From Gammaproteobacteria bacterium (GTDB lineage: Bacteria; Pseudomonadota; Gammaproteobacteria; GRL18): 64,000 nt of DNA. Of this stretch, positions 1 through 9,385 are shown piece after piece (the stretch's first letter is position 1; each line of letters begins with the position of its first letter). A program made the position numbers and the translations under genes. Where the stretch lies: positions 1 to 64,000 of the forward strand of contig JALWRI010000077.1 in NCBI GenBank assembly GCA_026994225.1, given 5' to 3'. Under the pieces are notes generated by a model that was not told the DNA's origin, did not search any database, and was given only the letters and a program-made list of their open reading frames with translations.

Positions 1-1149
1 ATCCCTGGACTGATTAACGCACATACCCATGCAGCAATGAGTTTATTACGTGGGCTTGCTGATGATCTACCTTTAATGGAATGGCTAGAGCAACATATTT
101 GGCCAGCAGAAGGACGATGGGTTAACCCTGATTTTGTCAAAACGGGGACGCAACTAGCTATTGCTGAAATGATAAAAAGTGGTACCACTTGTTTTAATGA
201 TATGTATTTTTTTCCTGAAATTAGCGCACACGTTGCAGTAGAAATGGGAATGCGTGCTGTTTTGGGCATGATTGTCATTGATATGCCAACGGTATGGGCT
301 AAATCAAGCACTGAATATTTACAAAAAGGAATGCAGCTTTATCAGCAGTATCAACAACATCCTTTAATTTATCCTATTTTTTCTCCACATGCCCCCTATT
401 CCGTTTCCGATGATAATTTTCGACAACTTTTAAGTATTGCCAAAGAAAAACAAATCCCGATACATATTCATTTACATGAAACTGCTTTTGAAGTAGAACA
501 AAGCATCCATCATTATGGACAACGTCCTATTCAACGTCTGGCAAAATTGGGTGTATTTGAACAACATACTATTGCCGTACACATGACACAGCTTAATGAT
601 GAAGATATACCATATATTAAAGAATATGCATTACATGTTGTCCATTGTCCTGAATCAAACCTAAAACTTGCTAGTGGATTTTGCCCAGTTGCACAATTAA
701 TACAACAAGGGATTAACGTGGCGATTGGTACAGATGGTGCGGCCAGCAACAATGATTTAGATATGTTTAGTGAAATGCGTACTGCTGCATTATTAGCTAA
801 GGGAATGATACAAAATGCCGCAGTATTACCCGCATATCAAGCCTTAAAAATGGCAACGATAAATGCTGCTAAGGCTTTAGGCATTGATGCAATCACTGGT
901 TCTTTAGTAGTAGGTAAAAGTGCAGATATTGTTGCGGTTGAGATTGATAATCCAGAAATGCAACCCCTTTATCATCCTGTTTCACAATTAATCTATGCAG
1001 GAAGTCGGGATAAAGTGAGTGATGTTTGGATTGCAGGACAACAAGTTTTATCCCATAAAAAATTAACCACCTTAGATCAAAGCCAACTTTTACAAGCGGT
1101 CGCACTCTGGAAAGAAAAAATTTATCCTTCTCATGATAACTCAAAATAA
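1..1149 (+). CDS. mtaD: 5'-methylthioadenosine/S-adenosylhomocysteine deaminase (5' end outside window)
   Basis: Amidohydrolase of the TRZ/ATZ family, expected to deaminate methylthioadenosine or S-adenosylhomocysteine in purine and methionine salvage. The reading frame is open from base 1, before the first visible ATG at 37, and encodes PGLINAHTHAAMS, which carries the HxH metal-binding motif. The gene is therefore cut by the window edge, with only the N-terminal part of the beta-sandwich domain missing. Further metal-ligand motifs visible are HIHLHET, HVVHCPESN and GTDGAASNNDLDM. It is followed after 15 bases by ubiG and then mupP, the gene order of Pseudomonas (PA3170-PA3172). Family assignment is firm; the exact physiological substrate is inferred. 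Confidence 0.9.
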   Translation: MPGLINAHTHAAMSLLRGLADDLPLMEWLEQHIWPAEGRWVNPDFVKTGTQLAIAEMIKSGTTCFNDMYFFPEISAHVAVEMGMRAVLGMIVIDMPTVWAKSSTEYLQKGMQLYQQYQQHPLIYPIFSPHAPYSVSDDNFRQLLSIAKEKQIPIHIHLHETAFEVEQSIHHYGQRPIQRLAKLGVFEQHTIAVHMTQLNDEDIPYIKEYALHVVHCPESNLKLASGFCPVAQLIQQGINVAIGTDGAASNNDLDMFSEMRTAALLAKGMIQNAAVLPAYQALKMATINAAKALGIDAITGSLVVGKSADIVAVEIDNPEMQPLYHPVSQLIYAGSRDKVSDVWIAGQQVLSHKKLTTLDQSQLLQAVALWKEKIYPSHDNSK

Positions 1150-1164
1150 TCAAAGGAAATCGTG

Positions 1165-1890
1165 ATGCAAAATAGTGATCCACAGGAAATATCCAAATTT
1201 GATGCCATTGCTTCCCATTGGTGGGATAAAGAAGGGGAATTTCGCCCATTGCATGATATTAACCCCAAACGCCTAGAATATATTATGCAGCATAGCCAAT
1301 CCTTACAACATAAACAGGTACTTGATGTTGGTTGTGGAGGGGGCATACTTAGTGAAAGCATGGCACATTATGGTGCAAAGGTTACTGCCATTGATTTATC
1401 TGAAAATGCCTTATCGGTAGCTCGATTACATTTATATGAATCACAACTTAATATTGATTACCAACATATCAGTGCTGAAGACCTCGCAGCAAAACAGCCA
1501 CATAGTTTTGATATTGTTACTTGTATGGAAATGTTAGAGCATGTTCCCGATCCGGCAGCCATTATTCAAGCCTGTGCAATATTAGTGAAACCCGATGGCG
1601 ATCTTTATTTTTCTACCATTAACCGTAATATTAAAGCCTATACACTTGCTATACTTGGCGCAGAATATATTTTACATTTACTTCCTAAAGGTACACACGA
1701 TTATGCCAAATTAATCCGTCCTAGTGAATTAGATAAATGGATACGCAAAAGTGGTATGGAAATGCTAGATGTTACAGGTATCCAATATAATCCCTTATTA
1801 CATCAATGTTATTTAAGTAGCGATATTGATGTCAATTACCTCGTTTATGCGAAAAAAAAGGCCTTATCAGGAAATATAATTAATGACTAA
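1165..1890 (+). CDS. ubiG: Ubiquinone biosynthesis O-methyltransferase UbiG
   Basis: S-adenosylmethionine-dependent methyltransferase that performs both O-methylations in ubiquinone (coenzyme Q) synthesis. The 241-residue length is normal. The typical N-terminus with FDAIASHWWDKEGEFRPLH is present, and the SAM motif VLDVGCGGG lies at residues 52-60. The ATG at 1165 is preferred over the adjacent GTG at 1162 because AGGAA at 1154-1158 is then well spaced. The stop overlaps the start of the next gene by 8 bases, so translation of the two is probably coupled. A related menaquinone methyltransferase is unlikely given the N-terminal signature and neighbours. Confidence 0.95.
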   Translation: MQNSDPQEISKFDAIASHWWDKEGEFRPLHDINPKRLEYIMQHSQSLQHKQVLDVGCGGGILSESMAHYGAKVTAIDLSENALSVARLHLYESQLNIDYQHISAEDLAAKQPHSFDIVTCMEMLEHVPDPAAIIQACAILVKPDGDLYFSTINRNIKAYTLAILGAEYILHLLPKGTHDYAKLIRPSELDKWIRKSGMEMLDVTGIQYNPLLHQCYLSSDIDVNYLVYAKKKALSGNIIND

Positions 1891-2536
1891 TATTCAATGT
1901 GTGCTTTTTGATTTAGACGGTACATTAGTTGACACTGCGCCTGATTTAGCCAATGCTTTAAATACCCTCTTGGCAGCACATAATAAACCGCCTTTAGCTT
2001 TTACACGCATTCGTGAAGTAGTATCTCAAGGAGGCATTGCCATGATCAAACTGGCATTTAATATCACTCCTGAAGATCAACGCTTTGAACCTTTAAAACA
2101 ACAATTTTTACAACTTTATCAACAACAACTTTATCAACACAGTCGGCTTTTTCCTGGTATGGAAAATATACTACAATATTTAGAAACACATCATATTCTT
2201 TGGGGGGTGGTTACTAATAAACCTTCCTGGCTTACTGAACCACTGCTACAAGGTCTTAATCTTACTCAACGAGCAGCATGTATTGTCAGTGGTGATACCA
2301 CAGCGCAAAGTAAGCCACACCCCTTACCTTTATTATATGCTTGTCAGCAACTGTCCATCATGCCCAAAGATTGTTTATATATTGGTGATGCACAACGGGA
2401 TATAGAAGCAGGAAAACGAGCCAATATGATGACGCTTGCCGCACTATTTGGATATTTAAAAGCGGATGAAGATGCAACACAATGGCAAGCAGATGCCATG
2501 ATTAATACACCAGAAGAAATATTAGCCTATCTTTGA
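1883..2536 (+). CDS. mupP: HAD-family phosphatase, MupP-like (MurNAc 6-phosphate phosphatase) or phosphoglycolate phosphatase
   Basis: Haloacid dehalogenase-type phosphatase of 217 residues. Motif I is FDLDGTLVD with nucleophile Asp10 and acid/base Asp12; motif II is in GVVTNKP; motif IV is GDAQRDIEAG. By sequence alone it resembles phosphoglycolate phosphatases (gph). The conserved position directly after mtaD and ubiG matches Pseudomonas MupP, which dephosphorylates N-acetylmuramic acid 6-phosphate in peptidoglycan recycling, so that function is inferred from context. The start overlaps ubiG by 8 bases. The last bases overlap the 3' end of the convergent waaL-like gene by 10 bases, leaving no room for a terminator. 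Confidence 0.82.
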   Translation: MTNIQCVLFDLDGTLVDTAPDLANALNTLLAAHNKPPLAFTRIREVVSQGGIAMIKLAFNITPEDQRFEPLKQQFLQLYQQQLYQHSRLFPGMENILQYLETHHILWGVVTNKPSWLTEPLLQGLNLTQRAACIVSGDTTAQSKPHPLPLLYACQQLSIMPKDCLYIGDAQRDIEAGKRANMMTLAALFGYLKADEDATQWQADAMINTPEEILAYL

Positions 2537-3684
2537 CCTATATCCATGCTTTTTTTTCGTTGTAATTCTATCCAATTAGCTAAAATAATAGGTACCCAAA
2601 AAATAAACCATAATACCTGTGGATTATCAAATAGTTGATTATAATCAAACATAACCATAGTGCTAGATAGTAATAATAAGGCTAAAAAACAATAATCCTT
2701 GGTTATTTTTCCCCATTGATATGCTTGATAAATAGCACTAAAGAGTAATGTTATTAATATCCCTAATCCTATAATTCCTCCATAATAAAACGTTGCAATA
2801 TATAAATTATGAGGATGCTGTATATACATACCATTTGCTAAATACAAATCTGATGCGGCTCGTAAAGAATGCCCTAACCACGGTTGTTGTACTATTTTTT
2901 GGAAAATAATTTGCCATATTTCCCATCGAAACGTCCCCCTATAGAGCCATTCTATAGGCAGTAACTCATTTAAAATACATACTGCCATCACTATACTGAA
3001 AATAACAATCACTGATAACGCTATATAGCGTTTAAATAGGAATAACAATACTCCTCCCACAACGAACAATGACACCATAGTGCCTCTATTTTGTGAAAAA
3101 AAGATATAAATAATAAAAATACTAATAGCTACCCATAACCATTTATTACTGGGAGTATGAAACAAGGAAAATAAAGCAAATAGCATTGCAATAGCATACA
3201 AGGAAGCAGCATCAACCGGTACATAAAGGAGACCTAAGCCATATAAACGCTGTTGTAAATCATGTTGGTAATAAAAATAGAATAAACTAAATAATGCCGA
3301 AGCCGCTGCTAAAAAAATAAGGCCGTTTTGTATGCTTTGTATCTTATGACTGTATTTTTCTAAAAGATACAAGGTAACAAGATAAAAACTCCCTACATAC
3401 AATATATGCTTACATACAGAAAGTATACTGTCTTTACCTGAATAAAAAAAAGTTTGCAGAAAAAAATACAAAGATAAAAAGATAAATATTCCTAACAGTT
3501 TTGAAAAAGGAATAATGCGCCTTTCATAAGGAATAATAAGAATAAAGGGAGTAAATATAGTTAGATAAAACCAATTATTATGCCATTTATGTTCAGGAAA
3601 AAAGAAAAAACCACTCATAAAAATTAAATACATCCAGGGTAAATAATGTTGTAAATAATTTTGACGTATTTTATGCCATCGCAC
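2527..3684 (-). CDS. O-antigen ligase/polymerase-family membrane protein (Wzy_C domain)
   Basis: Integral membrane protein of 385 residues with about ten to twelve hydrophobic segments spread along its length. The C-terminal half has the Wzy_C-type layout: SQNRGTM before a transmembrane helix, then a periplasmic loop with GHSLRAASDLYL and HPHNLYIATFYYGG. Proteins of this family either ligate O-antigen to lipid A-core (WaaL) or polymerise repeat units (Wzy); sequence alone does not separate them. The start is GTG at 3684 with AAGGG about 8 bases upstream. It is divergent from ycgN and next to polysaccharide genes, which supports a surface-glycan role. Confidence 0.75.
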   Translation of the reverse strand: MRWHKIRQNYLQHYLPWMYLIFMSGFFFFPEHKWHNNWFYLTIFTPFILIIPYERRIIPFSKLLGIFIFLSLYFFLQTFFYSGKDSILSVCKHILYVGSFYLVTLYLLEKYSHKIQSIQNGLIFLAAASALFSLFYFYYQHDLQQRLYGLGLLYVPVDAASLYAIAMLFALFSLFHTPSNKWLWVAISIFIIYIFFSQNRGTMVSLFVVGGVLLFLFKRYIALSVIVIFSIVMAVCILNELLPIEWLYRGTFRWEIWQIIFQKIVQQPWLGHSLRAASDLYLANGMYIQHPHNLYIATFYYGGIIGLGILITLLFSAIYQAYQWGKITKDYCFLALLLLSSTMVMFDYNQLFDNPQVLWFIFWVPIILANWIELQRKKSMDIGQR

Positions 3685-3774
3685 TTTTTCTGCCCTTATT
3701 CCCTGTTTTTGTATTCATTAATACTGTTATAATAACATCTTTTTTACTATAACTGGATTTATTCAAGTACCTAT

Positions 3775-4215
3775 ATGTTAAGCCCTTATTTTTGGGAAAA
3801 AAAATCCCTATCAGAATTAAACAGTGAAGAATGGGAAGCCTTATGTGATCGATGTGGACGCTGCTGTACATTAAAAGTAGAAGATGAAAATACCCATCAA
3901 ATCTATGATACCCACGTGATTTGCCGCTATTACCATTTATCAACGGGAAGATGTCAATGTTATTTACAGCGTAGTCAAAAAGTCCCTGACTGTGTCACCT
4001 TAACAGAGAAAAATTTGGATAGTATTTATTTTATGCCAAAAACGTGTGCGTATCGCTTATTAGCAGAAGGAAAACCATTAGCCTCCTGGCATCCTTTAAT
4101 TTGTAACAATCACCAGGAGATGATAACAGCCGGTATTGCAATTAAAGGGAAAGTAATTCCTGAAACAGCGATTACCGATGATTTAATTTATCATCTCACT
4201 GATCTCTATGATTAA
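3775..4215 (+). CDS. YcgN-family cysteine cluster protein (UPF0260)
   Basis: Small soluble protein of 146 residues with the cysteine pattern of the YcgN/UPF0260 family: an N-terminal CDRCGRCC cluster followed by scattered cysteines (CRYYH, CQCY, DC, TCAY, LIC). Such clusters usually bind zinc or an iron-sulfur centre, but the biochemical role of the family is not established. It stands alone between two oppositely transcribed polysaccharide genes, and its stop overlaps the end of the convergent dehydratase gene by 4 bases. Confidence 0.85.
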   Translation: MLSPYFWEKKSLSELNSEEWEALCDRCGRCCTLKVEDENTHQIYDTHVICRYYHLSTGRCQCYLQRSQKVPDCVTLTEKNLDSIYFMPKTCAYRLLAEGKPLASWHPLICNNHQEMITAGIAIKGKVIPETAITDDLIYHLTDLYD

Positions 4216-5750
4216 GATGCTGTTTTATTTTCAATTAAGCGTAATTTAACGAATGCGGGATCATCTTGCTTGATAGGTTTTCCTGAATACTCTGGCACTA
4301 TATTTTTTAGATGTTGAAATAAGGCTTTAATATCTCGCTCTAAAGCTGAAGCAAATAATTCATCTAACTCTTGTAATAAGGTATGCCAATCAACTTGACG
4401 AGATTCTGCTAACATCAATTTAGGGTGATCAGTCCCTTTTAAACCTTCTTTTTCGTGAAATAATTGTTCATGTAGTTTCTCTCCAGGTCGAAGCCCGGTA
4501 TATACAATTTTAATATCTCGCCCAGGAACACGACCTGATAAACGGATCATTTGTTCTGCCAACTCACGAATTAAAATTGGTTTTCCCATATCCAACACAA
4601 ATATTTCCCCTCCTTCTCCCATTGCACCTGCTTGTAAAATTAAGCGTACTGATTCAGGAATGGTCATAAAATAACGGGTAATTTCAGGGTGGGTAACGGT
4701 TACTGGCCCCCCTTCATGAATTTGCTTACGAAATAATGGCACAACAGAACCAGCAGAATCTAATACATTCCCAAAACGAGTAGTAATAAAACGAGTATCT
4801 GAACGAGCTGCTAGATTCTGACAATACAACTCTGCAATCCGTTTCGTTGTTCCCATAACATTAGCAGGATGTACTGCTTTATCTGTAGAAACCAACACAA
4901 AACATTCTGCTTTATAACGCACTGATGCATCAGCAACAACTTTAGTACCAAAAACATTATTCATCACCCCCTGTACTGGATTACTCTCTAAAATGGGAAC
5001 ATGCTTATATGCCGCTGCATGAAATACTACTTGGGGTTTGAAAGTTTTAAACAACCAATTAATATGTTCCACATCTTTTACATCCCCGAGTATCCCTTTC
5101 CACACTAACCCTGGGTGGTAGGTTCTTAATTCTTGCTTGATTTGGTATAAATTAAATTCACTGTGTTCAAAAATCAGTAATTTTTTGGGTTTTTGTTCTG
5201 CTAATTGCCGACATAACTCAGATCCAATAGATCCTCCAGCTCCGGTGATAAGAATACATTTTCCTTGTATATAATCTGCAATCGCATTGGTATCTAGTTC
5301 GATGACATCTCTTGCTAATAAATCATCAATAGAATTAAAGCGGTGATCTTTAAACCAGCGATAAATCAAGCGAGGTACGGCAACACCTACAATAAGTAAC
5401 AATGGGTATAATAATAATACTGAACGGGGTATTCCTTCCATACGAAAAATTAAGGACATACACAAAGAAAGCACTAAAGTACCTAACACAACGCCCTGAA
5501 AAATCCGCAATAAATCAGGGATGGAAGCAAACCGCCAAACACTTTGATAAAGTCCTACATACCAGAAAAAAATACCCTGAATGGGGATAGCAAATAATAG
5601 CATCTGCATTGCGCCATGCCAATAAGGTTCTGGTATGCCATCTAAATTAAAACGTAGTAAATAGGCAAAAACCAGCGCAATCGGTATCCAGACCAAATCA
5701 TGTATCACCGCTGCCCATCGACTTAAAATAAAGTGCCAGATATTTTCCAT
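4212..5750 (-). CDS. WbpM/CapD-like membrane nucleotide-sugar 4,6-dehydratase lacking the middle CoA-binding domain
   Basis: Probable UDP-N-acetyl sugar 4,6-dehydratase or epimerase of surface polysaccharide synthesis. Residues 1-128 contain four transmembrane helices. The short-chain dehydrogenase domain begins with ITGAGGSIG (168-176) and includes STDKAV (288-293). The usual catalytic YxxxK is MxxxK (Met299, Lys303), as in WbpM. Full-length relatives are about 620-665 residues because a Rossmann CoA-binding-like domain follows the helices; here helix four runs straight into the pre-catalytic linker at about residue 140, so some 120-130 residues are missing. AAGG lies 7 bases before the start. 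It is the last gene of the epimerase-transferase-dehydratase run. Confidence 0.85.
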   Translation of the reverse strand: MENIWHFILSRWAAVIHDLVWIPIALVFAYLLRFNLDGIPEPYWHGAMQMLLFAIPIQGIFFWYVGLYQSVWRFASIPDLLRIFQGVVLGTLVLSLCMSLIFRMEGIPRSVLLLYPLLLIVGVAVPRLIYRWFKDHRFNSIDDLLARDVIELDTNAIADYIQGKCILITGAGGSIGSELCRQLAEQKPKKLLIFEHSEFNLYQIKQELRTYHPGLVWKGILGDVKDVEHINWLFKTFKPQVVFHAAAYKHVPILESNPVQGVMNNVFGTKVVADASVRYKAECFVLVSTDKAVHPANVMGTTKRIAELYCQNLAARSDTRFITTRFGNVLDSAGSVVPLFRKQIHEGGPVTVTHPEITRYFMTIPESVRLILQAGAMGEGGEIFVLDMGKPILIRELAEQMIRLSGRVPGRDIKIVYTGLRPGEKLHEQLFHEKEGLKGTDHPKLMLAESRQVDWHTLLQELDELFASALERDIKALFQHLKNIVPEYSGKPIKQDDPAFVKLRLIENKTAS

Positions 5751-5817
5751 ATTTATACCTTATTGTTTTTATATATTTTGTGGTAAGAAAATCCCTTTAC
5801 TTTCCGCTTAAGCGTTG

Positions 5818-6822
5818 TTAACGCTCTGCATAATATTCCATATAATGTACTATGGCACTTAAAATAATATACATCATTATAGTACATAATAAACCTGCTA
5901 TTTGTAGCATATTGGATGCTTGATATAACATTAAGGTCAAAGCGGCACAAAACACCATCCATGCTGTGATCACCAATAACACTTGCCGATGTGAATAGCC
6001 TAACAATACCAAGCGTTGATAATAATGGCTACGATGTGCTTGCCAGAATTTTTCTCGTTTAAATATCCGACGCAATAATGTTACGCTGGCATCCCAAATA
6101 AAAGGAGAAAAAATAACCATCCCCCAATAAATAGGCAGGATACCGGTCTGGTCTGACCATAATAATAACACAGCAACCCAAAAACCTAATAATGTTGATC
6201 CGGTATCGCCCATAAATAATTGAGCTGGAGGAAAATTAAAACATAAAAAACCTAAACTAGCAGCCACTAACAGTGCGGTCAATACAAATAACGCATTATC
6301 TCCTGCAATATAGGCAATACTCCCTAAGGTAGAAAAACCAATTACTGCCATCATTGCTGCTAAACCATCCATTCCATCCATAAAATTATATAAATTAATC
6401 ATCCAAACGATAAACAACATCGAGATCAATATTAATATACTATCAGGCATTACACTGATTGTTATTGATAGTTGCATTCCTATTACACATATTATTGCAA
6501 CACTGCTGTGTAGTAATAAGCGATAATGCATTGCAATAGAACCTTTATCATCCCAATAAGAAATAAAAGCAATCGGTATTGCTATCAACATATAGTTAAA
6601 TAAGGAATGTTGCTCAGAAAACAAGAATATATATAGAGCGACCCCTGTATAAAAGCTGATAAATAAAGCAATTCCTCCACTACGTGGCACTGCTTTATCA
6701 TGTAAAGAACGGTCATTAGGAATATCTAACAAACTATCTGACGATAAAATACCCCCATATCGGGTAATTCTCCAGACCAAATAAAAAGAGAGTAAAAAGG
6801 TCACAAAAGCAATAATTAACAT
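5818..6822 (-). CDS. WecA/WbpL-like undecaprenyl-phosphate sugar-1-phosphate transferase
   Basis: Polytopic membrane enzyme of 334 residues, expected to transfer a sugar-1-phosphate from a UDP-sugar to undecaprenyl phosphate and so start a lipid-linked glycan. Family signatures are clear: DIPNDRSLHDKAVPRSGG at 33-50, NFMDGMDG at 146-153, MGDTGS at 204-209, and the cytoplasmic HRSHYYQRL loop around 263. The last is the WecA/WbpL-type carbohydrate-recognition region and separates it from MraY. The start overlaps the upstream epimerase gene by 7 bases. WbpL of Pseudomonas, between wbpV and wbpM, is the closest functional analogue by gene order; the sugar specificity is unknown. Confidence 0.88.
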   Translation of the reverse strand: MLIIAFVTFLLSFYLVWRITRYGGILSSDSLLDIPNDRSLHDKAVPRSGGIALFISFYTGVALYIFLFSEQHSLFNYMLIAIPIAFISYWDDKGSIAMHYRLLLHSSVAIICVIGMQLSITISVMPDSILILISMLFIVWMINLYNFMDGMDGLAAMMAVIGFSTLGSIAYIAGDNALFVLTALLVAASLGFLCFNFPPAQLFMGDTGSTLLGFWVAVLLLWSDQTGILPIYWGMVIFSPFIWDASVTLLRRIFKREKFWQAHRSHYYQRLVLLGYSHRQVLLVITAWMVFCAALTLMLYQASNMLQIAGLLCTIMMYIILSAIVHYMEYYAER

Positions 6823-7769
6823 GATTGTCTGTAATGTTGTACCATTTCATCCACTGCAGAAGCAAAATGATAATGAGGAGTGTAATTAATTTCAGTATAT
6901 AACCTTTCACTAATATAACATGCTGAACCAAATAAACGTGCTATTGTAGAAGAATTAGGCAACATTTTTATCTCTAATCTATCATTGATATACGCTATGA
7001 TACGTAACAGCTTATTAGGTACTGTCCATTTTGGAATCTCTTTACCTAACGCAAGTAGCAAAGCATGATATATTTCTGTAGTAGAATAATGCTGATTATC
7101 ACTAATAATATAGCAACCTTGTGTAGATAAGGTCTGTGCCAAAAGAATACTACTTTTAACCAAATCAATAACATGTATCATAGAGCGTTGATTATCTATA
7201 TTATTCAACGGTGGAAAACGATTGTTATCTATCGCTGTTAGCATACGTAATAAATTGCCCTTCACACCTGCTCCGTACACTAAACTAGGCCGTAGTACAA
7301 CCGTATGCATGGTATAACGTTGTGCTGCCTGTAATATTACTTGCTCTGCTTGCCATTTTGATGCCCCATAGGCATCTTGTGCGGGCAGATTAAAGGTATC
7401 ATCAATACACTCTGAACCTGGATCAGCTAATGCCCGTACACTACTAAATAAAATAAAATTTTTTACCCCAACAGAGCCTGCAAGCGTTACTAACTCTTGT
7501 GTTGCATCAACATTAATACGCTGATATTCCGATGCATCAATATGCCTATCTAAACGATGTGCTATGCCAGCTAAATGAAATACCGTATCAATATTTTTAC
7601 ATAGTGTCTTTGGAATGCTCTGTTGCATATCCCATATTCGCTGTGTAGCACTATTTTTTCTTGTTGCTTTTCTATTAACAGTGTAAACTCGATAACCTTG
7701 TTGTTGTAATTCTACACACAAATACCGTCCGATAAAACCCGTTGCTCCAGTTACTAAACAATTTTGCAT
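6816..7769 (-). CDS. NAD-dependent epimerase/dehydratase (WbpV-like nucleotide-sugar epimerase)
   Basis: Extended short-chain dehydrogenase of 317 residues. The NAD-binding motif TGATGFIG is at 7-14, the catalytic serine lies in LFSSVRAL (about 109-110), and the YxxxK pair is Tyr134/Lys138. This fits UDP-hexose or UDP-HexNAc 4-epimerases and 4-reductases of O-antigen clusters. The immediate downstream order is a WbpL-like transferase and a WbpM-like dehydratase, which matches wbpV-wbpL-wbpM. AGGAAA precedes the ATG by a normal distance. Substrate and stereochemistry cannot be read from the sequence. Confidence 0.82.
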   Translation of the reverse strand: MQNCLVTGATGFIGRYLCVELQQQGYRVYTVNRKATRKNSATQRIWDMQQSIPKTLCKNIDTVFHLAGIAHRLDRHIDASEYQRINVDATQELVTLAGSVGVKNFILFSSVRALADPGSECIDDTFNLPAQDAYGASKWQAEQVILQAAQRYTMHTVVLRPSLVYGAGVKGNLLRMLTAIDNNRFPPLNNIDNQRSMIHVIDLVKSSILLAQTLSTQGCYIISDNQHYSTTEIYHALLLALGKEIPKWTVPNKLLRIIAYINDRLEIKMLPNSSTIARLFGSACYISERLYTEINYTPHYHFASAVDEMVQHYRQSC

Positions 7770-7778
7770 TCTAATTTC

Positions 7779-8600
7779 CTACCACTTCCAACCATGTGAT
7801 TGGAAAAATATCCAGGCAGAACGAATAAACCAATAAATATGTTTAAAACCTTTTTTTGCACTATTTCCTCCATAATGAATAATTTTAACTGTTGGCACAT
7901 AGCTTATTGTTGCTATTTTTTGACAACGTAAGGATAAGTCAAAATCTTCAAAATAAAGAAAATAAACTGGAGAAAAGCCTCGCAAGCTATGTAATACCGA
8001 ACGTCTAAAAAACATAAAGCAACCACTTGCAATAAGAATATTTTCTACTGTTTGACATTCTGTTTCACCTTGCATTTCGTAATAAGCTAATCGTTGATGA
8101 AAATATTTTTTTACTATTTTTGGCATAAATCCACGTAGAAATAAATCCATAACCCCCGGATAACGCTTACATAAATATAATTTATCTAAATCTTCAGAAA
8201 ATCCCTCGGGTGTTAAGAACCCTACTTGCTGATTTTTCTGCATATATAATATTGCTTGAAATAAAGCATCTACTTGTAAAATAACATCTGGATTTAAAAT
8301 TAAATGATAGTCTGCAATAGTATCTAAAATAACATGATTATGTCCTCTACCATATCCCTCATTGCTATCATTATAATAAATGTTATAAGTGGAGAATTCA
8401 CCCTCCAAATACGTGGATAATAACGTTGTTAATTTCTTTCTCTCTATTTGTGTCGAATTATCTACTATATACAATGTGTGTTGAATAATAAGCTGTTGCT
8501 CTTTTGCATATTGTAAATTTTCAGATAATGACTGTATCCCTTTTTCCAATACTTGCCAATCAGGATAATACAATACGATAGATGTAGAGAGAGATAACAT
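7779..8600 (-). CDS. Glycosyltransferase family 2 protein (rhamnosyltransferase-like)
   Basis: Cytoplasmic GT-A fold glycosyltransferase of 273 residues. The N-terminal nucleotide-binding strand is STSIVLYYPDW; YIVDNS and the NEGYGRGHNHV region follow, and the acidic metal-binding motif is in LILNPDV (DxD replaced by NPD, as is common in rhamnosyltransferase-like members). FEDFDLSLRC marks the acceptor-side acidic residues. It lies 9 bases upstream of the epimerase gene in the same orientation, so it probably adds a sugar to the same lipid-linked glycan. The acceptor and donor are unknown. There is no strong ribosome binding site before the ATG. Confidence 0.82.
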   Translation of the reverse strand: MLSLSTSIVLYYPDWQVLEKGIQSLSENLQYAKEQQLIIQHTLYIVDNSTQIERKKLTTLLSTYLEGEFSTYNIYYNDSNEGYGRGHNHVILDTIADYHLILNPDVILQVDALFQAILYMQKNQQVGFLTPEGFSEDLDKLYLCKRYPGVMDLFLRGFMPKIVKKYFHQRLAYYEMQGETECQTVENILIASGCFMFFRRSVLHSLRGFSPVYFLYFEDFDLSLRCQKIATISYVPTVKIIHYGGNSAKKGFKHIYWFIRSAWIFFQSHGWKW

Positions 8601-8612
8601 ATATATTTATCG

Positions 8613-9359
8613 TTATTTAGGTACTAACCTATCTCCAAAGGGAGTACGCACCACCTTCATACCAGGTGGTACATCTTCTGCTTTAATGCGTTTTGCCTGA
8701 TATTTCTTATATCGTTCTTTACGTCTTTTTTCTGCTGCTTGACGACGTTTTTTCTGTGCTGGTGTTTCTTCCTTATTACGATGTAACATACGTTCAAAAA
8801 GATTAGGTATCGATTTTTTTGTAACCACTTTTTTCGCTTCACTGACATCAGTACTTTTTTTAGCATTGACCACCTTATTTCTTTGAATGGGTCTATGACC
8901 TTTTTGTTGAGTTAACGTTAATAGTGCATATTTGCCCTTTTCAATACACTCAATCCCTTTCTCTGGTTTAGATTTTGAGCAAGTACCACCACCTGGATAC
9001 GCTAATTTTACTTTCTTTGTTTTAACCATCACCAATGTATATTCTTTATACTCAGGAATAGTGGATGTTGTTCCCTCTTGCCATTTTACCACTATCTGTT
9101 TTTTATTAGGTGCTTGTAATATAACACGGTATTGTTTACCTATATGAGAAATACCCTGTAATACAAATTCTTTACTTTTTATATTTATTTTAGGACGTGA
9201 AGTTTTCACTGCAATAGGAGGCTTTAGTGGCGTTTTCACTACTTGTTCTACCTTTTTTCCCCGCTGCGGATCAAATAAATGAATAGTTTCTGTATTACTT
9301 GCCAAGACCTGATTTGATAATACGATAATAATACTATTTAAGATGATTTTATCTATCAC
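8613..9359 (-). CDS. Secreted basic protein of unknown function
   Basis: Not recognised. I choose the GTG at 9359 because AGGAG (9370-9374) lies 10 bases upstream and the product then begins with a clean signal peptide (MIDKIILNSIIIVLSNQVLA before SN). A longer frame from a TTG at 9398 would start inside the hairpin terminator of the preceding gene, which is implausible. The mature protein of about 228 residues has a beta-rich first half with a Cys pair (GGTCSKSKPEKGIEC). A strongly basic, probably helical stretch (KKRRQAAEKRRKERYKKYQ) follows, and the ending is PPGMKVVRTPFGDRLVPK. It is probably periplasmic; its position before a glycosyltransferase gives only weak context. Confidence 0.6.
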   Translation of the reverse strand: MIDKIILNSIIIVLSNQVLASNTETIHLFDPQRGKKVEQVVKTPLKPPIAVKTSRPKINIKSKEFVLQGISHIGKQYRVILQAPNKKQIVVKWQEGTTSTIPEYKEYTLVMVKTKKVKLAYPGGGTCSKSKPEKGIECIEKGKYALLTLTQQKGHRPIQRNKVVNAKKSTDVSEAKKVVTKKSIPNLFERMLHRNKEETPAQKKRRQAAEKRRKERYKKYQAKRIKAEDVPPGMKVVRTPFGDRLVPK

Positions 9360-9385
9360 GATCGCTATACTCCTAATAAACGCAT

